Source: Pseudorhodobacter sp. PARRP1
GTDB lineage: Bacteria; Pseudomonadota; Alphaproteobacteria; Rhodobacterales; Rhodobacteraceae
Length of the DNA stretch: 64,000 bases
Direction of reading: 5' to 3'
NCBI GenBank assembly: GCA_002256245.1
Contig: NKIU01000003.1
Coordinates: forward strand, 1-64,000
The number at the start of each line of letters is the position of its first letter. Position 1 is the first letter of the stretch. A program made the translations under genes and the position numbers. The notes below the pieces were generated by a model. The model did no database searches, had not been told where the DNA came from, and saw only the letters and a list, made by a program, of their open reading frames with translations. Below, in pieces: positions 44,708 through 53,392 of the stretch.

Positions 44708-46102
44708 TCAGGCCCGCCGACCCCAAAGGTCATACTCGCCGGCTTCTTCCACCGTCACCGTCACCATATCGCCGGGGGCAAGGCCCTCGAACCCTTCATC
44801 AATGAACAGATTGCCGTCGATTTCGGGCGCGTCGGCCATGGTGCGGCAGGTGGCGCCTTCGTCGTCAACCTCATCGACGATGACCTGCAGGGTGTGGCCA
44901 ACCTTGGCCTCCAGCTTGGCCTCGGAAATGGCTTGGGCCTTTTCCATGAAGCGATCCCAGCGATCTTGCTTGACCTCATCGGGCACATGACCCGGCAGAT
45001 CGTTGGAGCGTGCGCCCGCGACGTTTTCATACTGAAAACAGCCGACGCGGTCGAGTTGCGCCTCGTCCATCCAATCCAGCAGGGTCTGGAATTCGGCCTC
45101 GGTCTCGCCGGGATAGCCGACGATGAAGGTCGAGCGCAGGGTGATATCGGGGCAAACGCTGCGCCATGCCGCGATTTCGTCCAGCGTTTTGGCGGCGGCA
45201 GCGGGGCGGGCCATGCGCCTCAGCACGCCGGGGTCGGCATGTTGGAACGGGATGTCGAGATAGGGCAGGATCAGCCCCTCGGCCATCAGCGGGATCAGTT
45301 GGCGCACATGCGGATAGGGATAGACGTAGTGCAGGCGGACCCAAGGTTTGACCTCGCCGCCGATCTGGCCCATGGCGCGGGCGAGGTCGGTGATATGCGC
45401 GCGCACCTCGCCGCCTTTCCATGGCGACAGGTCATGCTTGCGGTCCACCCCGTAGGCAGAGGTGTCCTGGCTGATCACCAGAAGTTCGCGCACGCCGGAT
45501 TCGACCAGCTTTTCCGCCTCACGCAGCACGGCATGGGCGGGGCGCGATTGCAGCAGGCCGCGCATGTCGGGGATGATGCAGAACTTGCATTTGTGGTTAC
45601 AGCCCTCGGAAATCTTGAGGTAGCTGTAGTGGCGCGGGGTCAGGGAAACCGCGCTTGCGGGCAGCAGGTCGATAAACGGATCGGGCTTGGCGGGCACGGT
45701 CTTGTGGACGGCATCGAGCACGGATTCGTATTGATGCGGGCCGGTGACGGCGAGGACTTTCGGATGCGCGCCGGTGATGTATTCAGGTTCGGCCCCCAAG
45801 CAGCCAGTGACGATGACGCGGCCGTTTTCTTGCAGGGCCTCGCCGATGGCCTCAAGGCTTTCCGCCTTGGCGCTGTCAAGAAAGCCGCAGGTGTTGACGA
45901 TCACCGCATCGGCGCCCTTGTAATCGGGCGAGATCGCGTAGCCTTCGGCGCGCAGGCGGGTGAGGATGCGTTCGCTGTCCACCAGCGCCTTGGGGCAGCC
46001 GAGGCTGACCATGCCGATGGTGGGCTGGCCGGGGCGGACGGGTTCGCTGAAGCTGGGCTTCGGGGCGAGGTCTGGGCGGAGATTGGGCGGATTTTGCGAC
46101 AT
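44708..46102 (-). CDS. rimO: Ribosomal protein S12 methylthiotransferase
   Basis: RimO adds a methylthio group to an aspartate of ribosomal protein S12. The 464-residue radical-SAM enzyme has N-terminal cluster Cys36, Cys72 and Cys101 and the radical-SAM motif Cys168-xxx-Cys172-xx-Cys175 in [11 protein letters not shown]. The C-terminal TRAM domain follows. Length and order are normal. The first ATG is used. Confidence 0.96.
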   Translation of the reverse strand: MSQNPPNLRPDLAPKPSFSEPVRPGQPTIGMVSLGCPKALVDSERILTRLRAEGYAISPDYKGADAVIVNTCGFLDSAKAESLEAIGEALQENGRVIVTGCLGAEPEYITGAHPKVLAVTGPHQYESVLDAVHKTVPAKPDPFIDLLPASAVSLTPRHYSYLKISEGCNHKCKFCIIPDMRGLLQSRPAHAVLREAEKLVESGVRELLVISQDTSAYGVDRKHDLSPWKGGEVRAHITDLARAMGQIGGEVKPWVRLHYVYPYPHVRQLIPLMAEGLILPYLDIPFQHADPGVLRRMARPAAAAKTLDEIAAWRSVCPDITLRSTFIVGYPGETEAEFQTLLDWMDEAQLDRVGCFQYENVAGARSNDLPGHVPDEVKQDRWDRFMEKAQAISEAKLEAKVGHTLQVIVDEVDDEGATCRTMADAPEIDGNLFIDEGFEGLAPGDMVTVTVEEAGEYDLWGRRA

Positions 46103-46145
46103 GGGGAGGGGTATATATTGAAACGCTGTGTGGCGGTAGGGGGGT

Positions 46146-46159
46146 GTCCACGCGTGGAC
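46146..46159. repeat. 14-bp perfect palindrome upstream of rimO
   Basis: GTCCACGCGTGGAC, in the roughly 230-base gap between rimO and the next plus-strand gene. It might be an operator; nothing else in this gap is recognisable. Confidence 0.35.
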
Positions 46160-46334
46160 CGGGGGGCGGTTTGTGGGAAATCAAGGGGTTAGGCTGCGGG
46201 CGGTAAGGATTTGTTAAGCGTTGTGGGGAAGCTGGGACTGTTGGGTGATATGCGGCCATCAAGTTAGGCTTTGTGAAAAGGTTCAATCAGACCTAGCCTA
46301 AGCTTCAGGCGTTGGCTGAAAAAGGGTGACACGT

Positions 46335-46865
46335 ATGAGCGTTCCGAATGTTAAGCGCCAAGCGGGGCTTGCCGCTTTGTGCATCTTGGCCGCCACATGC
46401 ACCTCGGTATCGGCAGCAGATATCTCACGCTGCGAGGACAGCACCAATGCATCCCATTCGCTGCAAAGCGATTATCGAGACTTGGGAAACGGTTATGCCT
46501 CTTACTATCAAGAGTCATTTGATTTTTTCGATACGCCAAACTCCGTCAGCGGTGCCATTTTGATCGAGGCCTGTGCAAGTGGGAAGATCATCTATGCGCC
46601 AGTGTATCATTGCGTCGATGGGGCGGGCCAAGAGTGCGAGACGAAATCCTCTTATGACTTCAGAGACGAGTCGATTGCGATGCTAGATCGCGCCGCAGGA
46701 TTGGAACCGATGACCTTTGATGCTCTTGCGGCCGGTTTGAAGAAAATCAACCCAGAGGCGACTGTGGAATCCGGTTCGGAGGATGGAGTTGAAAGCTGCG
46801 CATGTCATGTCGCCTATCCCCGGCTTCGGGGCGACAAGCAGAAGTTCAGCTTTACAACGGATTGA
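46335..46865 (+). CDS. Small secreted hypothetical protein
   Basis: A 176-residue protein with a signal peptide ending about residue 28 (AALCILAATCTSVSAAD). The mature part has six Cys (including EACASGKI, YHCVDGAGQEC and SCACHVAYP), suggesting disulphides in the periplasm. I recognise no family. The start at 46335 (MSVPNVKRQ) is preferred to a GTG three codons upstream. It converges on the second ppk2 across a family-2 palindrome. Confidence 0.6.
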   Translation: MSVPNVKRQAGLAALCILAATCTSVSAADISRCEDSTNASHSLQSDYRDLGNGYASYYQESFDFFDTPNSVSGAILIEACASGKIIYAPVYHCVDGAGQECETKSSYDFRDESIAMLDRAAGLEPMTFDALAAGLKKINPEATVESGSEDGVESCACHVAYPRLRGDKQKFSFTTD

Positions 46866-46900
46866 CGTGGTTTGAAGTCGGCCCCGACGAGGACCTCGCT

Positions 46901-46963
46901 GCCCCGGACTTGATCCGGGGCCTCGTGGTGAGACCGGAGGCCCCGGATCAAGTCCGGGGCGGC
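46901..46963. repeat. Dispersed palindromic repeat, family 2 copy 2
   Basis: Perfect 23-base arms (46901-46923 with 46938-46960), the best-preserved copy. It lies between the convergent ends of the secreted-protein gene and ppk2, where it may terminate both transcripts. Confidence 0.8.
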
Positions 46964-46979
46964 TTGGGAATGGGGAGGG

Positions 46980-47897
46980 TTAGTATTTGCCGGGAACGTA
47001 TAGTTCGGGCGGCAGAACCGCGCGTTCGTATTGCGGGTTGAACACGCGGTTGGGCAGCACAACGTCTTCGTGCGGCACGGGCTCATATGGGAATTGCGCC
47101 AGCAGGTGGTCGATGCAGTTCAGCCGCGCGCGTTTTTTGTCGTTGCCTTCGACGATATACCACGGCGCTTCAGGGATATTGGTGCGGGCCATCATCTCTT
47201 CCTTCGCCTTGGTGTAATCTTCCCACCGCACGCGCGATTGCAAATCCATCGGGCTGAGTTTCCATTGTTTCATCGGATCATGGATGCGCATGAGAAACCG
47301 CATTTGCTGTTCTTCATCGGTGATCGAGAACCAGTATTTGATCACGGTAATCCCTGAGCGCACCAGCATGCGTTCAAATTCCGGCACGTCGTGGAAGAAT
47401 TGCTCGACCTGATCTTCATCCGCGAAGCCCATCACGCGTTCAACGCCTGCGCGGTTATACCAAGAGCGGTCGAACAGCACGATTTCGCCGCCTGCGGGCA
47501 GGTGGGGGACGTAGCGCTGGAAATACCACTGGGTTTTTTCGCGATCGGACGGCGCGGGCAGCGCCACTACACGCACCACACGCGGGTTGAGGCGCTGGCT
47601 GATGCGTTTGATCACGCCGCCTTTGCCCGCCGAATCGCGGCCTTCAAACAGCACGACGACCTTTTTCTTGTGGTAAGACACCCAGTCTTGCAGCTTGATC
47701 AGCTCGGATTGCAGGCGGATCAGCGATTGAAAATAGACATGGCGGTCGATGCCATCGGGGTGCTTGTCTTTGTAAATCTTGGAGATTTCCAGCGAAAGCT
47801 GGGCGTCTTCCATCTCTAGTTCATACTGCTCATCAAAGGCATCGGCGAGTTCGGCTTCCAGCCAGTCAAGCGCTTGCGGGGTGGGGGTGTTGGACAT
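46980..47897 (-). CDS. ppk2: Polyphosphate kinase 2 (second of two)
   Basis: A 305-residue PPK2 with Walker A GRDSAGKGG (residues 86-94), DRSWYNRAGVERVMGF and VEGNDKKRARLNCIDHLL. It lacks the Pro/Ala-rich N-terminal extension of the first copy and has a short acidic leader instead. I start at MSNTPTPQALDW with GGAGG before it; the long upstream frame is antisense to the AsmA-like gene. The two PPK2s probably differ in nucleotide preference or regulation. Confidence 0.93.
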   Translation of the reverse strand: MSNTPTPQALDWLEAELADAFDEQYELEMEDAQLSLEISKIYKDKHPDGIDRHVYFQSLIRLQSELIKLQDWVSYHKKKVVVLFEGRDSAGKGGVIKRISQRLNPRVVRVVALPAPSDREKTQWYFQRYVPHLPAGGEIVLFDRSWYNRAGVERVMGFADEDQVEQFFHDVPEFERMLVRSGITVIKYWFSITDEEQQMRFLMRIHDPMKQWKLSPMDLQSRVRWEDYTKAKEEMMARTNIPEAPWYIVEGNDKKRARLNCIDHLLAQFPYEPVPHEDVVLPNRVFNPQYERAVLPPELYVPGKY

Positions 47898-48053
47898 GCT
47901 GGCCTCCTGTTTCGGACGCGGTAGATCAGGCGATTGTAACAGGGCGGTGACGGGAACCTCTGGCCCGGGCGGAGTGTTGCCAATCGGGGGACAGTGGCTT
48001 GTGCGGCTGCCGCTTGCGCGTAGAATCGGCGCAAGGTTGGTGTGAGGGTCAAG

Positions 48054-50048
48054 ATGCGTTGGATTATCCGTTCGGCTATCGCGTTGGTTTTGCTGGTGAT
48101 CGTGCTGGCGGGGTCGGTGTTTCTGATCCCGGCGGAAAAGGTTGCGGGCATCGCGGTGGCGAAGTTCAACGCGCTGACCGGGCGGGTTTTGACGATCTCG
48201 GGCGCGGTGCGGCCAACGATCTGGCCGCAACTGGGGGTGACGACCGGGCCGATCTCGGTTTCCAACGCCGAATGGTCGCAGGAAGGCCCGATGGTGCAGG
48301 CCGAGGGGTTGTCGATTGCGCTGGATATGGCGGCGCTGATCGCGGGCAATGTGAAGATTACCGGGATTGAGGCGATCAACCCCAGAATCGTGCTGGAACG
48401 CTCGGCCAAGGGCGCGGAAAACTGGGTGTTTGGCGGCGGCGGTGCGGGCGGCACGGTTTCGGCGCAAACGCCGGGGGTGGGGCAACCCTTCACGCTGGAC
48501 AAGGCGCAGGTTTCGGGGGGCGCTGTGGTGTTTGCCGATCACCGCGCTGGTGTGCGCTATGAGTTGAGCGGGATCGAGGCCACGGCGGCCATCCCCGATT
48601 ACACCGGGCCTGCCACGCTGGATATGGCGGCGGTGATGAATGGGCAGTCGTTTCGGCTGACGGGCAATGTCGGGCAGTTTCAGGATTTTCTTGACGGCGC
48701 GCTTGTGGCCGCTGATCTGAACCTGACGGCGGGCGATGCTGCGGCCACGTTCAACGGCAAGCTTTCAACCGCGCCGGAAGCGGCGGGGGATCTGACTGCC
48801 GATCTGGCCGATCTGGCGGCGGTTTCGGCGCTTGCGGGGATGGCTGCACCAAAACTGCCCAGCGGTTTGGGTGCAAAAGCGGTGAAGGTTGCGGGCAGCC
48901 TGACGCTGACGACCGCCGGATCGCTGCACCTGCGCGGCGGCGATGTGGTGCTGGACGGCAACCGCCTGAGCATGGACGCCGATCTGACGACGGCGGGCGC
49001 GCGGCCCAAGCTGTCGGCCAAGGTGGTGGCGGGGGCGCTGGATCTGGCGGGCGTCTCGGGCGGGCAGGGCGGTGGTTCGGGCGGTGGGGCGCAGGCGGCG
49101 GGCTGGCCCAAGGACAAGATTGATGTCAGCGCACTGGCGGCGATGGATGCGGTGGTGTCGCTGGCGGCCGATAGCCTTGATCTGGGGATGGTGAAATTCG
49201 GCCCCTCGCAGATCGTGCTGACCAATGACCGCAGCCGACTGGTGACCGAATTGCGCAAGGTGTCGGCCTATGAGGGCGTGATCTCGGGTCAGTTCGTGGT
49301 CAATGGCCGCAAGGGGCTGTCGGTGGGGGGTGATCTGTCGTTTGCGGGCATGGCGTTGCAGCCGCTGCTGGCGGATTTCGGCGGCTATCAGCGGCTGATC
49401 GGCACCGGGGATATGCGGGTGAAGTTTCTGGGCTCGGGCGCGTCGGTGGACGCGATCATGCAGGGGTTGTCGGGGTCGGGGTCGCTGGCGCTGAGCAATG
49501 GCGAGATTCTGGGGCTGGATATCGCAGGGATGTTGCGGACGCTGGATACGTCTTATGTGGGCGCGGGGCAGAAGACGATCTTTGACAGTCTGGGCGGCAG
49601 TTTCACCATCGCGGGTGGCGTGCTGCGCAACGACGATCTGGTGCTGAAATCGCCCTATATCACCGCGACGGGGGCGGGGGATGTCGGCCTTGGCGCGCGC
49701 AATCTGGAATATCGCATCAAGGCCACGGCTTTGGCCGATGACACCGGGGCGGGGGGGCTGACCGCGCCGCTGCTGATCAAGGGCTCATGGGCGAACCCGA
49801 AATTCTCGTTGGATTTGCAGGCGCTTGCCGATGAAAAGCTGGCCGAGCAGAAGGCGGCGCTGGAAGCACAGGCCGAGGCCAAGCGGGCAGAATTGGAGGC
49901 GCAGGCGAAGGCCAAGCTGGAGGACGAGTTGGGCGTGGTGCAACAGGACGGCGAAAGTCTGGAGGACGCGGCGCGGCGGCGGATGAACGAGGCGATGGAT
50001 CAAGAGGCGCAACGGGCGTTGCAGAAACTGCTGGGCGGGGGGAATTGA
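48054..50048 (+). CDS. AsmA-family membrane-anchored protein
   Basis: A 664-residue protein with an N-terminal membrane helix (IIRSAIALVLLVIVLAGSVF) followed by a large periplasmic beta-rich AsmA region (NAEWSQEGPMVQAEGLSIAL, and the C-terminal SGSGSLALSNGEILGLDIAG motif). A ~70-residue coiled coil of Ala, Glu and Lys closes the protein. AsmA-like proteins act in lipid transport to the outer membrane. The start uses the second Met of the frame. It converges on gcrA. Confidence 0.82.
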   Translation: MRWIIRSAIALVLLVIVLAGSVFLIPAEKVAGIAVAKFNALTGRVLTISGAVRPTIWPQLGVTTGPISVSNAEWSQEGPMVQAEGLSIALDMAALIAGNVKITGIEAINPRIVLERSAKGAENWVFGGGGAGGTVSAQTPGVGQPFTLDKAQVSGGAVVFADHRAGVRYELSGIEATAAIPDYTGPATLDMAAVMNGQSFRLTGNVGQFQDFLDGALVAADLNLTAGDAAATFNGKLSTAPEAAGDLTADLADLAAVSALAGMAAPKLPSGLGAKAVKVAGSLTLTTAGSLHLRGGDVVLDGNRLSMDADLTTAGARPKLSAKVVAGALDLAGVSGGQGGGSGGGAQAAGWPKDKIDVSALAAMDAVVSLAADSLDLGMVKFGPSQIVLTNDRSRLVTELRKVSAYEGVISGQFVVNGRKGLSVGGDLSFAGMALQPLLADFGGYQRLIGTGDMRVKFLGSGASVDAIMQGLSGSGSLALSNGEILGLDIAGMLRTLDTSYVGAGQKTIFDSLGGSFTIAGGVLRNDDLVLKSPYITATGAGDVGLGARNLEYRIKATALADDTGAGGLTAPLLIKGSWANPKFSLDLQALADEKLAEQKAALEAQAEAKRAELEAQAKAKLEDELGVVQQDGESLEDAARRRMNEAMDQEAQRALQKLLGGGN

Positions 50049-50142
50049 AGGGTGGGGGGAATTGAAGGGTTGTCCGTGCGGATATCGGATGGCGCCCAAT
50101 CGGCCTTGCGTTGATTTCCGCGGGCAGGATCACCCGAAACAC

Positions 50143-50208
50143 GCCGCCCCGGACTTGATCCGGGGCCTTGGGTCAGACCGTGAGGCCCCGGATCACGTCC
50201 GGGGCGGC
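50143..50208. repeat. Dispersed palindromic repeat, family 2 copy 3
   Basis: Arms at 50143-50168 and 50183-50208 with the same sequence as the other copies. It is again in a convergent gap (AsmA-like and gcrA). Confidence 0.75.
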
Positions 50209-50257
50209 GCAGGTATTGTGGCGGGGGTGCGCGCTTTGCGAACCCGCAACTGACGCC

Positions 50258-50893
50258 TTAGCGGCGACGATCGCGCCGCGCCGACATCGGCTGGAAGGCG
50301 ACGCCGACATGGGCTTCGCAATAGGGCTTGCCGGGCACCGAAGGCAGGCCGCAGAACCAGAAATCTTCAGTCGCGGGGTCGCCGATCGGCCATTTGCAGG
50401 TGCGCTCGGTCAATTCCATCAGCGTCAGGCGCTTGGCGCGCTTTTCAACCTCGCGCACCGAAGCCAAGGCCTCGGGGCTGATTTCATTGGCGGAAGGCTG
50501 CGGCGGCAGTGGTTGGCCTGCCGGGATGATCGCCTTGCGCATCGGGATCGGCAGCGGCGTGACATTGGCGGCAGGCGCTGCGGGGGCGGGGCGCGGCTCG
50601 GGTGCGCTGGCGCGTTCGGGGGCGCTCGCACGCGGTGGGGCTTCGGCGGCCACCGGCTTGGGGGCTGGTTCGGGGCGCGGCGGGGCGGCCGCGGGGGCGG
50701 GTTGGGCGGCCACCTCGGGCTCTTCGCCCTCGACAGCGCCACCACCCACGCGGTTTGACAGGCCAAGGCGGTGCACCTTGCCGATCACCGCATTGCGCGT
50801 CACACCGCCCAATTCCTTGGCGATCTGGCTGGCAGACTGGCCCTCGGCCCACATTTTCTTGAGCGTCTCGACGCGCTCGTCGGTCCAGGACAT
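50258..50893 (-). CDS. gcrA: Cell-cycle regulator GcrA
   Basis: GcrA is an alphaproteobacterial sigma70 co-activator that prefers CcrM-methylated promoters. The 211-residue protein has the N-terminal DNA-binding domain MSWTDERVETLKKMWAEG and TRNAVIGKVHRLGLSNR, a long Ala/Pro-rich linker (about 60-140), and the C-terminal sigma-interacting domain with CKWPIGDP, FCGLPSVPGKPYC and EAHVGVAFQP. The linker is long, as is usual for this family in Rhodobacteraceae. Confidence 0.93.
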   Translation of the reverse strand: MSWTDERVETLKKMWAEGQSASQIAKELGGVTRNAVIGKVHRLGLSNRVGGGAVEGEEPEVAAQPAPAAAPPRPEPAPKPVAAEAPPRASAPERASAPEPRPAPAAPAANVTPLPIPMRKAIIPAGQPLPPQPSANEISPEALASVREVEKRAKRLTLMELTERTCKWPIGDPATEDFWFCGLPSVPGKPYCEAHVGVAFQPMSARRDRRR

Positions 50894-51039
50894 GGCGAAC
50901 TCCGGTTCAGGGGGCGAAGGGTCGCCCGAGGGCGTCGCTGTGCAGCAGGCCCTATTCTAATCTTGAGTGCAGGGGATACAAGGCGGGCGCGGCAATATCA
51001 AGGGTTGCGTGATTCGGTTTCGCGCAGAGGAGAGTGGTC

Positions 51040-51351
51040 ATGCATGATTTTCGCGAACAGCGCGCGGATACGTTTGAAACCTTCGCCAAGGTCGGGCGGG
51101 GGGTGAAGCTGCCGAAGACGGCAGTGGTGGTGTATGAGTTCGTGGCCGAAGAGGTCGATACCGCCTGGGCCGCGGCTGAAAAGGCGCTGCGGGCCAAGGG
51201 TTTCAAGACCAGCCATGCAGGCGACGTGCTGCAAGCCCGGATCGGGCCGATTGTGATTGACGCCGAGACCGTGTGGCAGTGGGAGCGGCTGGCCACCGAG
51301 ATTGTGCTGCCGTTTCAATTCGAACCGGATGGCTGGGAGTTGGACGACTAG
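51040..51351 (+). CDS. RraB-like ribonuclease E inhibitor
   Basis: A 103-residue acidic protein. EEVDTAWAAAEKALRAKGFK, IDAETVWQWERLATEIVLPF and the ending FEPDGWELDD fit the RraB fold (ribonuclease E regulators). In the family it modulates RNase E activity; here this is a homology-based guess. The ATG at 51040 has GAGGAG seven bases upstream. Confidence 0.7.
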   Translation: MHDFREQRADTFETFAKVGRGVKLPKTAVVVYEFVAEEVDTAWAAAEKALRAKGFKTSHAGDVLQARIGPIVIDAETVWQWERLATEIVLPFQFEPDGWELDD

Positions 51352-51417
51352 GCAGCGGGTGGCGGCTGTTGCGGTTGCCAAACAGCGCGGCTTGCGCCGC
51401 AAGTCGTTTGTCTCATC

Positions 51418-51437
51418 GCCCCGGCTTACGCCGGGGC
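51418..51437. repeat. Small GC-rich hairpin after the rraB-like gene
   Basis: 8-bp perfect stem GCCCCGGC-TTAC-GCCGGGGC, about 65 bases after the stop codon and 20 bases before the large inverted repeat. It may be a terminator stem, but has no T-run. Confidence 0.45.
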
Positions 51438-51456
51438 AATTCGGTGTGCCGCGTGG

Positions 51457-51542
51457 TTTCACCTGTTCTTAAGTATCCCCGCCGGAGGCATCCGACATTT
51501 GGCGAAGGAGCCTCCGGCGGGGATATTTAAGAACAGGTGAAA
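51457..51542. repeat. 33-bp-stem inverted repeat
   Basis: Arms 51457-51489 and 51510-51542 are complementary over 33 bases with one G-T pair and a 20-base loop. The arms contain TTTCACCTGTTCTTAA and CCCCGCCGGAGGC. Nothing coding is seen here. It lies upstream of an IS remnant, between convergently oriented genes. Confidence 0.85.
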
Positions 51543-51789
51543 TGCACAGTGTGTCAGGGGCAGGGCCCAGTGATCTTGTTATTGCGGCGTGATTCAGGCG
51601 GCAAAGGCATACTGAACAAAGAGCAATCTGTTTTGGCTAAGCGACGCGCAGGTGGTCTGTCTGGAGGCGTTCTTGCGCAAGAGCCATTGCAAGCTGCGCG
51701 TTGATGATCGGCGCTGCCGATTTGAAGGCGCATCGCTTGGCCTGAAGAATGCGGTCGAAAAAGCCGGGCCGGACGATTAGCGGGGGCGT

Positions 51790-51968
51790 TTGATCGGCCG
51801 GATGTCGCGCGGAAGGCCTGTCACATACGACCAGCGCCGCTGCGAAGGTTGCCACGGGATCGAGAACATGTTCGCGCGCCTGAAGGATTGGCGGCACGCT
51901 ATCACCGATGCGCGAAGGTCTTCCCATCCGCAGTCGCCCGCGCCGCAACCATCATCTTTTGGTTATGA
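51790..51968 (+). pseudogene. IS5-family transposase remnant, frameshifted C-terminal end
   Basis: The frame reads RPVTYDQRRCEGCHGIENMF and continues ARLKDWRH, matching the C-terminal half of IS5-family (IS427-like) transposases. The reading then shifts frame: RYHRCAKVF, PSAVARAATIIFWL and a TGA appear in the next frame at about 51890-51968, which is the canonical end. A terminal-repeat-like GGGTCCTGACCC lies 10 bases later. The remnant lacks the N-terminal part and has no intact start. About 250 bases before it (51543-51789) show no recognisable gene. Confidence 0.75.
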
Positions 51969-52018
51969 AACGAGAGTGGGTCCTGACCCGATGGAACGTG
52001 CCAATGTCGCCCCAGTTA

Positions 52019-52486
52019 TCACAACAGCTTGGGCGGAGGCGTAAGTTCGGCGCCGCTCTGCCCGTCGATTGCCCGGATCGGCCGCGTGCCGATTTTTGCG
52101 CCGGTTTCCAGATCGACAGCAATCGGCACAAGGTCTTTGCCGGTTTCTGCGTCGATGTAGCGGGTGAGGTCTGCGCCGCTGCGATGCTTTCTTCCCCAGG
52201 CGCCAAGCATGATCAACACTGGTAGAATGTCTTGCCCGGCAGGTGTCAGGACATATTCATCGCGCGGCGGGCGCTCCATATAGCGGCGTTTCTCCAGAAG
52301 CCCCTCTTGTGTCAGCGTCGCCAATCGGCTGGTCAGCATGGTCGGCGCGATCCCAAGGCTTTTGCGAAACTGGTCGAACCGTGTGAGGCCAAGGAACGCG
52401 TCGCGCAGGATCAGGATGCTCCAGGCATCGCCGACGCAGTTCAGGCTGCGGGCGATGGGGCAATGGGCAGCAAGGGCATCTTTCAT
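52019..52486 (-). CDS. HxlR-family transcriptional regulator
   Basis: A 155-residue MarR-like winged-helix regulator of the HxlR family: CPIARSLNCVGDAWSILILR, then FRKSLGIAPTMLTSRLATL as the recognition helix and the wing LEKRRYMERPPRDEYVLT. I start at MKDALAAHC. The ~85-base gap to the divergent SDR gene is AT-rich and includes TTTTGATATCATATA, a likely promoter/operator. It probably controls the SDR-hydrolase-dehydrogenase cluster. Confidence 0.88.
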   Translation of the reverse strand: MKDALAAHCPIARSLNCVGDAWSILILRDAFLGLTRFDQFRKSLGIAPTMLTSRLATLTQEGLLEKRRYMERPPRDEYVLTPAGQDILPVLIMLGAWGRKHRSGADLTRYIDAETGKDLVPIAVDLETGAKIGTRPIRAIDGQSGAELTPPPKLL

Positions 52487-52570
52487 GTTAGTATCATTTT
52501 CATATTGACTCACTATTGTTTTGATATCATATAGGCCGCAGAGACGAACTTCAAGCGAAATGGATATCAC

Positions 52571-53383
52571 ATGACCCCGTCATCCCACCCCGTAGCCTTG
52601 ATCACCGGAGCCTCCTCGGGCATCGGCCGCGCCAGTGCCGTTGCCTTGGCCAAGGTCGGGTATCGGGTCTTCGGCACCAGCCGCAAGCCGATGAAATCCC
52701 CGGCAAATGGCATCACCATGTTGGTCGCGGATGTGACCGATGATGGCTCGGTTCAGGCGCTGATCGCCGAGGTCATGTCGGCCGCCGGGCGCATCGACCT
52801 TTTGGTCAACAACGCCGGATATGCCCTGTCTGGCGCTGCCGAGGAAAGCTCGATCGGGCAGGTGCAGGCCCTGTTTGAGACCAACTTCCACGGTGTTGTG
52901 CGTGTGACCAACGCCGTGCTGCCGATCATGCGGGCGCAGGAAGCCGGGCGCATCCTGAACGTGGGCTCGGTTGCCGGTCTGATCCCGGGGCCGTTCGGGG
53001 CGTATTACTCTGCCAGCAAACACGCGATTGAGGGCTATTCGGAATCGCTTGACCACGAGGTTCGCCCCTTCGGCATCCGCGTTGCGGTGATCGAGCCTTG
53101 GGCGACCAAAACCTCGATTGAAGCGAATTCGCCGCAGGGGGACCGGCCCGTGGCGGCTTATGCGCAGACCATCGCCCGCTACCGGATGGCCTTTGACGCG
53201 GCCATGGCCGCTGGCGATACCGCCGAGGACGTGGCGGCCACCATCGTCACCGCCGCCCGGGACCAAAGCCCGCGCCTGCGCTACCCCTCGGGCAAGGCTG
53301 CACGGCAGACCGCGTTCGCGCGCCGCTTCCTGCCCCGCTCGATGTTCGACCGGACGCTGCGCAAGCAATTCAACATCGCCTGA
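52571..53383 (+). CDS. Short-chain dehydrogenase/reductase
   Basis: A 270-residue classical SDR with TGASSGIGRA for cofactor binding, NNAGYAL, and the catalytic triad Ser in GSVAGL, YSASK (Tyr and Lys). The C-terminal part has a positively charged tail. It is the first gene of a cluster with an alpha/beta-hydrolase and a quinone-type oxidoreductase, divergent from HxlR. Confidence 0.9.
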   Translation: MTPSSHPVALITGASSGIGRASAVALAKVGYRVFGTSRKPMKSPANGITMLVADVTDDGSVQALIAEVMSAAGRIDLLVNNAGYALSGAAEESSIGQVQALFETNFHGVVRVTNAVLPIMRAQEAGRILNVGSVAGLIPGPFGAYYSASKHAIEGYSESLDHEVRPFGIRVAVIEPWATKTSIEANSPQGDRPVAAYAQTIARYRMAFDAAMAAGDTAEDVAATIVTAARDQSPRLRYPSGKAARQTAFARRFLPRSMFDRTLRKQFNIA

Positions 53384-53392
53384 GGGATGACC

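Noticed and set aside
47898-48542. N-terminal extension of the second ppk2
   Set aside because: Antisense to the AsmA-like gene and unlike any PPK2; the ATG at 47897 has a good ribosome site.
51637-51948. 103-residue minus-strand frame near the IS remnant
   Set aside because: Overlaps the transposase tail on the opposite strand and has no family resemblance.
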